63,461 nucleotides of DNA from an uncultured Verrucomicrobia subdivision 3 bacterium. Its GTDB lineage: Bacteria; Verrucomicrobiota; Verrucomicrobiia; Limisphaerales; UBA11358. The notes under the pieces are model-generated. The model saw only the letters and a list, made by a program, of their open reading frames with translations, did not search any database and was not told the origin of the DNA. A program made the position numbers and the translations under genes. The stretch spans positions 1 through 63,461 of the forward strand of contig CAIQWB010000023.1 of NCBI GenBank assembly GCA_903875465.1, given 5' to 3'. Below, one piece after another: positions 1 to 8,800 of this stretch. Numbering within the stretch: position 1 is the first letter of the stretch; each line of letters starts with the position of its first letter.

Positions 1-366
1 CTCTGGTCCGATGCCCTCCAAACCCATTTTACCGGCTTCACCCCCAACACCGCCCCAGACCACAACGCCCGAAAATGCGACCACCCACTCGAATCAGCCA
101 TCTTTTTAAGCGTGAAATAGTCTAACTGAGCCAAACTCCAGCGCACCCTGAAAGGGTGCTACATAGCCATTCCTCCGGTCGGCCTCGCTAATCCGCTAAA
201 TAGCCTAAAAACCGGCCTTTTCCGTCAAAAACGCCCATAAAATATCGCAAAAATGGGGGAAATCCATCGGCCGCCCCATACCCCGCCCGGCCGCCCCAAA
301 ATCTGCGAAAACCCCTGATTTTTATAATATTTAATGTTATTTAATGCTTTTCACTTTTGGCCGCCC
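1..366. other. left-edge region without an assignable gene
   Basis: The first roughly 110 bases are open in all three plus-strand frames (stops at 107-109, 118-120 and nearby), so a 3-prime end of a gene cut by the window edge is possible, but no frame can be preferred. From 121 to 366 I see no coding frame. It holds a small hairpin at 143-159 (GCACCCT, loop GAA, AGGGTGC) and an AT-rich stretch at about 319-350. The methyltransferase gene ends at 367 on the minus strand. Confidence 0.4.
143..159. repeat. short hairpin, possible dispersed palindromic unit
   Basis: Perfect 7-bp stem GCACCCT/AGGGTGC with a 3-base GAA loop, in noncoding DNA. Its layout resembles the CAATCCC-AAC-GGGATTG hairpin near the right edge of the window (from 63393). 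It has no U-tract, so it is not a convincing terminator. Confidence 0.35.
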
Positions 367-1023
367 TCACGCCTTGGTTTTCACACACAGAATGGCCGCC
401 GCGTGCTTCGGGGACCACCGGGTCCAGATAAAATGCCCCAGCAGGCTCACAAGGCCCCAGAATATTTTCGGCCGGCCTTTGAGGGAATGCAGTTCGCCCC
501 GCAGGGATTTGGGACCGAGCGCCCCCATGACTTGGTAGCCATAACCTTCCATCTCCGCCGGTTCCCAGCCGGACAGATGCTCTTGCAGGGCGTTGTCGTG
601 GTAGCTGGTTTGCGGGAGGAAGCCACTGGGGGTGAAAAAGATCACTTTGCGACGGGCGATTTTTTCCATGCTGCGCATCATCTTGAGCCCATCTTCCTTG
701 GGCAGATGCTCAATCACGTCCAGGGCCAGGACGGTGTCGAACTGGCCGGGTTTAAAGTGCTTTTCCAGGTCCTGCACGTTCCCGAGCACATAAGCGTCGT
801 GCAGGTTGTTTTGGCGGGCCTCGTCAAGGTAGGGGGCGTAGCCATCAAAGCCGGTGGAGTGTTTCACCCCGAGGCGGCGCATGTTCATGGTTTTGCCGCA
901 GCCCACATCCAGGACATCCGCGCAGCCGTCCATGGCCTGGCGCAGCGCGAGCAGGGTGACAATTTGTCCCGGCTCAAAGCCTTGTTTGAGGAGCAGGACA
1001 ATCATTTTAAAACGACTATGCAT
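367..1023 (-). CDS. class I SAM-dependent methyltransferase
   Basis: 218-residue soluble methyltransferase of the UbiE/Methyltransf_11 type. Seen: motif I VLDVGCGKTMN (residues 37-47), an acidic residue ending the second strand (FD at 59-60, expected to bind the SAM ribose) and LALDVIEHL (99-107), a classic motif III/post-III. The acceptor cannot be read from the sequence. It is the last gene of a same-strand glycan block, only 3 bases after the preceding glycosyltransferase, so methylation of a sugar or lipid-linked glycan (for example chain capping) is the natural inference. Start is the first ATG. Met7 is an alternative. Confidence 0.85.
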   Translation of the reverse strand: MHSRFKMIVLLLKQGFEPGQIVTLLALRQAMDGCADVLDVGCGKTMNMRRLGVKHSTGFDGYAPYLDEARQNNLHDAYVLGNVQDLEKHFKPGQFDTVLALDVIEHLPKEDGLKMMRSMEKIARRKVIFFTPSGFLPQTSYHDNALQEHLSGWEPAEMEGYGYQVMGALGPKSLRGELHSLKGRPKIFWGLVSLLGHFIWTRWSPKHAAAILCVKTKA

Positions 1024-1026
1024 AGA

Positions 1027-1875
1027 TTATTTGACCGGCAGATAGCGGTGGACGCAGCCCGCCCAATCCACCCGGGGCGCGATGTCTTTGGATTCCAAAT
1101 GGGTGGCCAGGGCGGGGCGGGGGACACATAATAACCGCCGCCGGCCAAACAGAATCTGCCGCCAGGCATGCCGCCAGGCGAGCGCGATCGAGGCCGGGAA
1201 AAACAGCCCGTCGGCCGCACTGCGCAGGGCGCACCAGGGATTGACCCGCCGTTGCGTGAGAGCCAGCCAGAGGCCCAGGTCGGAATTCTTGCGGGCATAA
1301 CTGGCAAACACCGCCCGCGTTTCCACCAAGGCGGCTTTGCGCGCCATGAACGTCAGGCAGGTCGAAGCCACGGTCCGCCAGTGGCGGGACCCTTCCTGGT
1401 ATTCCTCGCCGGTAAAGCGGTGAATGTATTTCGTATCAAAGTCCGCGTGGTCGGCCGGAGTGGTGAAATCCACCTCGGGATGCTGCTGCATGAAGCGGAC
1501 GGCTTCCGCGAGCCCGTCGGGCCAGTATAAATAATCGTCCTCGGCAAAATAAACCAGGTCTGCCGCCGCCTGGCCGCAGAGGATTTCCAACTGCCGCAAA
1601 AAGGTGCCCTCATTACCCGCTTTGGGATTCAATTCGATCAGTTCCAAGTCCGGTCCGCCGAACAGGCTTGTGACCAGCTCCCGGTAGGCCGGCGGGCATT
1701 GGTCGAGAATGACCCATAACCTGGCGCGCACTGGTCCCAGCGCAGCCTGGAAGCTCAGCAAATTCAGGCGCACCATGGTGAGTTTGTCAGTCAGGCCAAA
1801 CCCCGGCTGGCCGGAGAGCCCCGGATAAATCCGGTAACACACGGCTAGTTCGTGGGTGGGGCTGACGGGGTTCAT
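1027..1875 (-). CDS. glycosyltransferase-like protein (GT-A fold, DXD-like)
   Basis: 282 residues from the chosen ATG at 1875, which lies 10 bases after the stop of the upstream gene. A longer frame to 2028 would overlap that gene and has atypical composition. The motif VYFAEDDYLYWPDG (about 108-121) resembles the metal-binding acidic motif and following strand of GT-A glycosyltransferases. The N-terminal half (AVCYRIYPG, LWVILDQCP) fits the nucleotide-binding half of such enzymes. No signal peptide or transmembrane segment. Donor and acceptor are unknown. Its place in a glycosyltransferase-flippase block supports glycan assembly at the cytoplasmic face. Confidence 0.7.
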   Translation of the reverse strand: MNPVSPTHELAVCYRIYPGLSGQPGFGLTDKLTMVRLNLLSFQAALGPVRARLWVILDQCPPAYRELVTSLFGGPDLELIELNPKAGNEGTFLRQLEILCGQAAADLVYFAEDDYLYWPDGLAEAVRFMQQHPEVDFTTPADHADFDTKYIHRFTGEEYQEGSRHWRTVASTCLTFMARKAALVETRAVFASYARKNSDLGLWLALTQRRVNPWCALRSAADGLFFPASIALAWRHAWRQILFGRRRLLCVPRPALATHLESKDIAPRVDWAGCVHRYLPVK

Positions 1876-1885
1876 CGCGCGGCAA

Positions 1886-2959
1886 TTATTTGGCGTCCAC
1901 GCGGGGCATGCCCAGTTTGAAAATGCGCACGATTTCACCCCAACGGTTGAAGCGCAACCGGAAAAACCGGAGCATCCAGAAATCGGAGCGTTGGCGGAAG
2001 GCCGCCACGCGCCGGCGCCGGGCGGCAATCAGGTCGCGCCGCCGCCAGCAATCTTTCAAGGGTTCCCAAAAACTGGCCCGCACAAACGACCAGCGCTTGA
2101 GCAGCACGCTGCCCACCAGGGATTCGGCCAGCAGCAAAAAGACCAGCGGGATGAGTGCCAGCAACAGGAGGTGCTGGCAGTTGTACAGCAGCGTGAACAG
2201 GCTGTTGCGATTGGTGAGAAAGCGTTTGCGGTCGGTGGTGCGAAATTCGACCGTCTGGATGCCGCCAGAGGGGTTCACCCCCGCCGCGCCCCGGTGGTGC
2301 ACTTTGGCGGGGAAAACCCCTACGATGCGGTGGCCGGCGATCCACACGCGCCAGGACAAATCGGAATCATCGGAATAGATGAAGAATTCCGCGTCAAACT
2401 CGCCGACGGCGTTGAACACGTCTCGGCGGATCAGATAGGAGCAACCGCCCGGAATGAAAATTTCCCGGGTGGCGGTGGCCGGCATCGAGGAACTGGGCAG
2501 CCCGAACAGATCGAAACCGTAAAAGCCAAAGTCCTGAAAGGAATTGTCCGGATAATTCAGCACATAAGGGGTGGAGGCAACGGCCCCGGCCTTTTCGGTC
2601 TCGTTCAGCAAAATCTCGATGCAGTCCGGCTCCAGCCAGGTGTCATTGTTTAAGAACAGCAGAAAGCGCCCTTGCGCCACGCGCGCGCCGGTGTTGTTCC
2701 CTTCGCAAAAGCCCAGATTCGAGGAGTTTTTCACGACGCAAGCCATCGGGAAATCCGCCAGCAACTGGCGGGTCACGGCGAGCGAGTCGTCGGTGGAGCA
2801 GTTATCCACGAGGATGGTTTCGATCTGGTCCGCAATCGTCTGGTTTTTGATCGTGGTAAAACATTTGGGCAGCCAGCCGGACCCATTGTAATTGAGCACG
2901 ACAATGCTGACGCGGGGCTGGCCGGTAAGGCGGCCGAAGCGTTCGAGGTTACTGGCCAT
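1886..2959 (-). CDS. family 2 glycosyltransferase
   Basis: 357 residues. The GT2 domain begins at VSIVVLNYN (17-25), with DNCSTDDS (52-59) for nucleotide binding and FLNNDT (102-107) at the DXD position, an Asn-Asn-Asp variant common in rhamnosyltransferase-like GT2 enzymes. SDDSDLSWR (196-204) matches the ED/DDxDL catalytic region. A hydrophobic segment at about 260-285 probably anchors it to the inner membrane. The start overlaps the end of the upstream glycosyltransferase by 11 bases, indicating translational coupling. Rhamnosyl transfer is plausible but unproven. Confidence 0.88.
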   Translation of the reverse strand: MASNLERFGRLTGQPRVSIVVLNYNGSGWLPKCFTTIKNQTIADQIETILVDNCSTDDSLAVTRQLLADFPMACVVKNSSNLGFCEGNNTGARVAQGRFLLFLNNDTWLEPDCIEILLNETEKAGAVASTPYVLNYPDNSFQDFGFYGFDLFGLPSSSMPATATREIFIPGGCSYLIRRDVFNAVGEFDAEFFIYSDDSDLSWRVWIAGHRIVGVFPAKVHHRGAAGVNPSGGIQTVEFRTTDRKRFLTNRNSLFTLLYNCQHLLLLALIPLVFLLLAESLVGSVLLKRWSFVRASFWEPLKDCWRRRDLIAARRRRVAAFRQRSDFWMLRFFRLRFNRWGEIVRIFKLGMPRVDAK

Positions 2960-4004
2960 CGGTTTTGAGTAATTCCTGTTTGGGTTGCAAAATCGCGATC
3001 AAATTGCCGTTGCCTGTGCCCTTGTCGGTGCCATTGCGACGATGCTGGCGGTAGGTGAGCACCCCCCAGGCGCTGCCGAGCACGCTGCCCAGGCAGGCCG
3101 GTACATGCCAGAGCCAGCGCCCGTCGCCATCCCGCAGCAGCCCCCGCAGGGTATGCCAGACCGGGCCCACAAAGGTGACGCAATAAACCCCGGCGAGCCA
3201 GAGCGGCAGGGGCGGCTTTTCCTTCATCCAATTGACCGGCATTTCCTCCTGCACGCGGAGGAAATGGACGATGGCGCGCCGCCGTTTCTTCACGAAGCCG
3301 GGCAGGGTTTGCACATAATAATGGTGCACTCCCCGGCCGGTGATGCGCAGCCATTCCTTTTTGCCGTTCTTCAGGAGGAACATGGCCACGTGGGTGTCTT
3401 GAAATTTCTCATTGGCCGCCACGGATTCCAAGTCGGCGCGGCGGTAAACAAAGCCATTGGCTCCGAGCGGATAGGAATAGGTGCCGGGTGGCAGCGCCCA
3501 GTGCTCGACGTCCCCCTGGCGCGACTGCAACCGGGGATTGGAACTCATCAGCCAGCAGAGCGGGTCGCTGATGTGCAGGCGATTGGTGAGGTAGGCGCAG
3601 AAGGAACTCATTTTGGCAGAGGGCAAATAATAGCTCTCCACCCCCAGCGCCTGCGGGTTGGCCGCCAGCGCTTTCACAGCCAGTTCGATGTAATCCGGAT
3701 GGGTGATTTCGTTATCCGCGTCCACGAAGATAATGAATTCGCCGGTGGCCTGCCGGAGGGCGAGGCGTTTGCCTTCTTCCATGTTCCGGCCGTTGTCATC
3801 CAGGACGATGGCCCCGTACTTTTGGGCGATCTTCCGGGTGTCATCCGTGGAATGGGCGTCCGCGAGCAGGATTTCGTAACGGTCGCGCGGGTAAGTTTGC
3901 CGGAGAATGGAGGCCAGAATATTGTCCAACAAAGCCCCCGCATTCAGCGTGGGCATGATGAAACTCAGGCGCGGCCACTCATGGTTGTCCGGATTCGACG
4001 GCAT
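2949..4004 (-). CDS. family 2 glycosyltransferase with C-terminal membrane segment
   Basis: 351 residues from ATG 4004. In-frame ATGs at 4034 and 4091 would add residues that do not resemble the family. The domain starts LSFIMPTLNAGALLDN (13-28), followed by LLADAHSTDDT (46-56) and a clear DADNE metal motif (95-99). A hydrophobic segment near the C-terminus (around LWLAGVYCVTFVGPV) suggests membrane association. It is the second gene of the minus-strand block after the flippase and overlaps the next gene. The role is probably addition of a sugar to a polyprenyl-linked glycan. Substrate unknown. Confidence 0.85.
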   Translation of the reverse strand: MPSNPDNHEWPRLSFIMPTLNAGALLDNILASILRQTYPRDRYEILLADAHSTDDTRKIAQKYGAIVLDDNGRNMEEGKRLALRQATGEFIIFVDADNEITHPDYIELAVKALAANPQALGVESYYLPSAKMSSFCAYLTNRLHISDPLCWLMSSNPRLQSRQGDVEHWALPPGTYSYPLGANGFVYRRADLESVAANEKFQDTHVAMFLLKNGKKEWLRITGRGVHHYYVQTLPGFVKKRRRAIVHFLRVQEEMPVNWMKEKPPLPLWLAGVYCVTFVGPVWHTLRGLLRDGDGRWLWHVPACLGSVLGSAWGVLTYRQHRRNGTDKGTGNGNLIAILQPKQELLKTDGQ

Positions 4005-4129
4005 GGTGGGAGTGTAACGGGAAGGCGGCGGCATCGGAAAGTCCAAAGTCCGCTGGAAAGCGCCAAGGACCTCCCACCGTCGCATATCCAAAAATTAAAC
4101 CTCAAAATCCCATGCTCACGGATTAGCCA

Positions 4130-5386
4130 TCAGGCTTTGGCCGGTGAGCTGGGAGTGTGGCTGCCTTTGCGCATGGCCATGAGCCAGCCGGCAAATAAAA
4201 TGGCAAAGGCCACGCCAGCGGCGAGGGGCATGATGCGGAGCATGGCGGCTGGATTGGTGCCAAAGAATAACAGGGTCAGCCAGTAGGCGAGGCCCAGGCC
4301 ACCGTACAGCAGGGAGACTTTGAGCCAGCGACTGGCCAGGGCCCACATGCCGAGCGCTTGCATCAGGCCCACAAACACCATGGTCCAGGCGAGCGGGCCG
4401 ACCATGGCGGCGGCTTCGGGCGAGTATTTATGGAGCAATGCCAGCAGATAGGTCCGCAAGAGGAGCAGTCCAATGGCCCCCGCCGCCAGGCCGAGGCTGT
4501 AAAGGCCCAGCATTTTAAATTGTTCGGCCAGGTCATCCTTGCTGTGGGCATGGGCGGAAGAGCGATGGGTGAATAAAATAGTGAGGAGGGGGCCCACGGT
4601 CATGGTAAGGGCGCGGGCGAGGACTCCGGCGGCGCTGTAGGCATCCATGTCGCTTTTCACTAAAAAATATTTGTTGGCGACGAGTAAATCGCCCTGGGTG
4701 ATGCAGATGGTGCCCCCGGTGCAGGCGGCGGCCACGATGAAGAAGCGGATGAATTCGCGGTCCCAGGGGGAGACCGCCCCCTGGCTGGACCACGACAAAT
4801 CTTTTTTCCAAAACAGCAAAATGGCGAAGGACAGGGTGGAGACGCCAGTGGCCATGACGGCCCAATCGGCAGTGGGAAATTTCCAGACCACCAAGCCGCC
4901 CCAGGCGAGGCGCAGGAGGACGGTTAAAATACTGATTAACGCCAGGCGTTTAAACCAGGCCATGCCCTGGCAAAGAGCTGTGGCAAAGCCGCCCCAGAGC
5001 CCGGCGAGGACACAGACCAGGGCGATCACCACGAGGCGGGTGGGGAAATGGAAGAAATCACCGAGGGGCTTGACCAACAGCACCGCCAGCAGTGAGCCGA
5101 GAATGGTGAGGCGGAGCAGGAATTTATGACAGCCGGCGAGCAAGCCTTGCAAGCGCCGGTCATCGCCGGTGAAATTGAACCGGGCGACATAATGGGTGAC
5201 GGCCTGGGTGGCGATGGCCACGGGGAGGCCGAGCAGGTTGATGAAGACCAGGGTGCTGTTGACCAAGCCATACTGGCCCACGCTGGTGATGTGGTTGCCG
5301 ATAATGGTTTGAAAGGCAAAATTGCCAATGCCCACCAGAAAATTGGCGGCTGTAAAAATCAAGCCGCTGCGCCACATCTTTTTCAT
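4130..5386 (-). CDS. polysaccharide flippase (Wzx/MATE-like)
   Basis: 418-residue multi-pass membrane protein with roughly twelve hydrophobic helices from residue 8 to about 400, fitting the polysaccharide-transporter branch of the MATE/MOP superfamily. Seen: an N-terminal start like Wzx proteins (SGLIFTAANFLVGIGNFAFQ) and a VGQYGLVNSTLVFINLLGLPVAIATQ loop, typical of the family's first helices. It would move undecaprenyl-linked oligosaccharides across the inner membrane. It opens the block whose next genes are glycosyltransferases and a methyltransferase. No Wzy polymerase or Wzz regulator is visible in the window. Start is the first ATG. Confidence 0.83.
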   Translation of the reverse strand: MKKMWRSGLIFTAANFLVGIGNFAFQTIIGNHITSVGQYGLVNSTLVFINLLGLPVAIATQAVTHYVARFNFTGDDRRLQGLLAGCHKFLLRLTILGSLLAVLLVKPLGDFFHFPTRLVVIALVCVLAGLWGGFATALCQGMAWFKRLALISILTVLLRLAWGGLVVWKFPTADWAVMATGVSTLSFAILLFWKKDLSWSSQGAVSPWDREFIRFFIVAAACTGGTICITQGDLLVANKYFLVKSDMDAYSAAGVLARALTMTVGPLLTILFTHRSSAHAHSKDDLAEQFKMLGLYSLGLAAGAIGLLLLRTYLLALLHKYSPEAAAMVGPLAWTMVFVGLMQALGMWALASRWLKVSLLYGGLGLAYWLTLLFFGTNPAAMLRIMPLAAGVAFAILFAGWLMAMRKGSHTPSSPAKA

Positions 5387-5842
5387 ACGGGGCGCAAAGG
5401 TTCCCAGGGTTCGACCCCATCACCACCCTCCCGGACATGGGCAGCCATGAGCGTCACAGTCCGAACGACGGTGCGCATCGGCCGTTGCTCGGGGAGCACG
5501 GCAAGGAGTTTAATCCGGGGTCTCATTTTTGGCCGCCACCGCATGATTTGCCATAAGGTGAGCCATATTAATAACCGGTGGGGGCGGCGGGGGCAAACTT
5601 AGAAAGCAGGGGATGGCGAAAATCCCTTGCATAACGGAAGAAATAATAAAAAATGAGCTCAAACATCAAACATAATCACGTCCGGGAAGGCATCTGCCCC
5701 AACCTTGTGGTATCGTATGGCAGGGTGATTGGAGGCCGGCTACTGTGTGAGGTGCCTGGGGACAGTGACCGGCAATTTTTTAGCTGGTCTTGTCGGTCAA
5801 AAAACCGGCAGGCAGCGATGGTGTTGATACGTGGCAAATGAG
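5387..5842. promoter_or_regulatory. divergent intergenic region between flippase and S53 peptidase
   Basis: 456 bases with no convincing gene. It must contain the promoters for the minus-strand glycan block and the plus-strand peptidase. An AT-rich patch at about 5635-5655 (GAAATAATAAAAAATGAG) is the most promoter-like part, but no clean -35/-10 pair stands out. A 62-codon open frame at 5653-5841 runs into the peptidase start and has unconvincing composition. Confidence 0.35.
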
Positions 5843-8800
5843 ATGAACGAAGCGGCTTCCCCGATGAAACTGCTGGTCGCAGCTGGCCGGATGTTGGCGC
5901 TGTGGGCGGCCGGGTGGCTGCTGCTCGCGCCCTCACCGGCGCTGGCCCTGGGGCAGTCGTTGCCGGGCAACCTGCCCCTGGCCGTTCGGGCATTGCGCTC
6001 GGTGGGGGCATTGCCGGGAACCAACCGGCTGAACCTGGCGATCGGGCTGCCCTTGCGCGATCGGCCGGGTCTGAGCAATTTACTGGCTCAAATCTATCGG
6101 CCGGGGAGTAAGAATTATCATCAGTTTCTTACCGCACGAGCCTTTGGCGACCGCTTTGGTCCAACGCCGGCCGATTATCAGAGCTTGATCCGTTTTACCC
6201 AAGCCCACGGTTTGATGGTTACGGGCACCCATCCCAATCGGATGTTGCTGGATGTGGCCGGTTCGGTGAGTCAAGTCGAGCAGATGTGCCATGTGAACCT
6301 GCGACAATATCCGCATCCGCGGGATCGGCGAAACTTCTTTGCGCCGGACACCGTGCCTGCTTTGGATTTAGGCGTGCCGGTCCTGCATATTAGTGGTTTG
6401 GATAATTACCAAGTGCCCCGGCCGATGAATCTGGCCCGGCGCACCCCGGCACCGTTAACCCGTCCCTGGCTGGGTTCGGCCCCGGGCGGGGCGTATTGGG
6501 GCAATGATTTTCGCCGGGCTTATGTGCCGGGCACGGTCCTGACCGGTCTGGGGCAACAAGTGGGGCTATTGCAGTTGAGCTCCGGTTTTTTTGCCACTGA
6601 TATCGCCCGTTACGAAAACCTGGTGGGCATGCCCGCTGTGCCGGTGACGGCCGTTTTGGTGGATAATTACGATGGTGGTCCGGGCATGGCCAATGACGAA
6701 TGTTCCCTCGACATCGAAATGACGCTCGCCATGGCTCCGGGTTTGCAACGGGTGCTGGTCTATGAGGGGACGGTGCCCGATGACATTTTGAACCGGATGG
6801 CGACGGATGACACGGCGCAACAACTCAGTTCCTCCTGGGCTTTTCCGGTGGATCCTACCACCGAACAAATCTTTCAGCAGTTCGCTGCCCAGGGACAGTC
6901 GTTTTTCAACGCCTCGGGAGACGATGGGGCCTGGGGGGACAAGGTGACGCCCCCGAGCGATGATGCTAACATCACCATTGTGGGTGGGACGACCTTAAGC
7001 ACGGGTGCGGATGGGACTTGGGCGGCCGAAACGGTGTGGCACGAGGATGGGACAAACGGCAGCGGCGGGGGGATTAGCGCAGCCTACCCCATCCCGGCGT
7101 GGCAGCAGGGGGTGGATATGAGCCAAAATCAGGGGTCCCTTCTTCAACGTAACCTGCCCGACGTGGCCATGGTGGCGGACAATGTTTATGTCTGCTACGG
7201 CAACGGCACAAACGGCATTTTTGGCGGTACGAGTTGCGCCGCACCTTTGTGGGCGGGATTTACGGCGTTGCTCAACCAGCAGGGAGTGAATAATCAGTCG
7301 GCCCCTGCGGGATTTATCAATCCGGCGATATATGCCTTAGGCGAGGCGACGAATTATCCGAGCCTGTTTCATGACATTAGCAATGGAAACAATACCAGTG
7401 TGGACAGTCCCACCGCTTTTTATGCCGTACCTGGCTATGATCTCTGCACTGGTTGGGGAACCCCGGCCGGGCAAAGTTTGATCGATGCCTTGGTGGGCCC
7501 GGCACAGCCCACCCCGCCGTTCCTGATCACCCAGCCCCAAAGCCAGACTGTTGTGGACGGAATTACCCTGACCTTGCACGTGCTGGCCGCTGGCTCCCCA
7601 CCCTTGTATTACCAATGGACGGATAACGGTACGAATCTACCCGGGGCCACCAATGCCTGGCTGACTTTGGCGAAGGCTCGACTTGATCAAAGCGGGAATT
7701 ATCGGGTTCGCATTTCGAATGCCTTCGGCACAGTCAAAAGTTCCAACGCGGTGGTGCGGGTAATTTCGCCGGCTTCCTGTGATCCGACCCCGGCGGGTTT
7801 GGTGAGTTGGTGGTCGGCGGAAGGCAATGGCGTGGACCTTTTGGGCCAGAATAATGGCACTCCCATGGGGGACATCACATACACCAACGGCGAGGCGGGT
7901 CAGGCGTTTGGGTTTGATGGCAGCACCAGTGATATCGCGGTACCGGCCTCCCCCAGCCTGGATATCGGGGCGAACGGCACTGGGATCACGATTGAGTGCT
8001 GGATCCAACCCTCGGCGTTGAATGTGCATGGGCCGGGCGGCCCACTGATGGAATGGGATTCCCCCACCGCAAGTGGCTTGCAATTTTGGGCGGATGGAAC
8101 GCTATCTGGCGATATTGTGGACATAAATGGCAATCATCATCCGATTCAGGCGCTTGATGGCTTGCTGGAGACTAATCATTGGCAGCATGTGGCCCTCACC
8201 TATGAGCAGCACAGTGGCAATGCCTGCATTTGCCTGAACGGCAGCCTGGTAGCCATGCTTGATTTGGGTTCATTTGTCCCGCAAACCACCTATGCATTGA
8301 ATATTGGGCAGCGAACCGCGGCGATCGCCGGAGTGGGCGAGATGTACGTTGGATTAATGGATGAACTGGCTATTTACAACCGGGCGTTGACCACCAACGA
8401 AATTCAGGCGATCTACCTTGCGGGCGGTGGGGGGAAGTGTTTTGCGCCACCGCTGCTTGTCACGCAAGCCCCCAGTCAAACCACTCCGGTGGGTGCCACC
8501 GTTGATTTCGCCGTGAATGCCACCGGTTCCGGACCGCTGGCATATCAGTGGTTCTACCAAGGTGCCATGCTGCCCGGGGCCACGAATGATTTGCTCAGTC
8601 TCAACGGTGTGCAACCAAGTCAGGCTGGAGCCTACGCGGTGGTGGTGACGAATGCGTTTGGCATGGTGATGAGTTCCAATGCCCAGCTCACGATCATCCC
8701 TCCAACGGGTGGGGCCTCCGTGCCGCCGGGCATGGCCGGATGGTGGGCGGCGGAAGACAATACCATCGACACCCTTGGCCTCAACAGTGGCATCTCCCGT

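Noticed and set aside
5653-5841. 62-codon frame ahead of the S53 peptidase
   Set aside because: Overlaps the peptidase start region and resembles no protein family. More likely promoter DNA.
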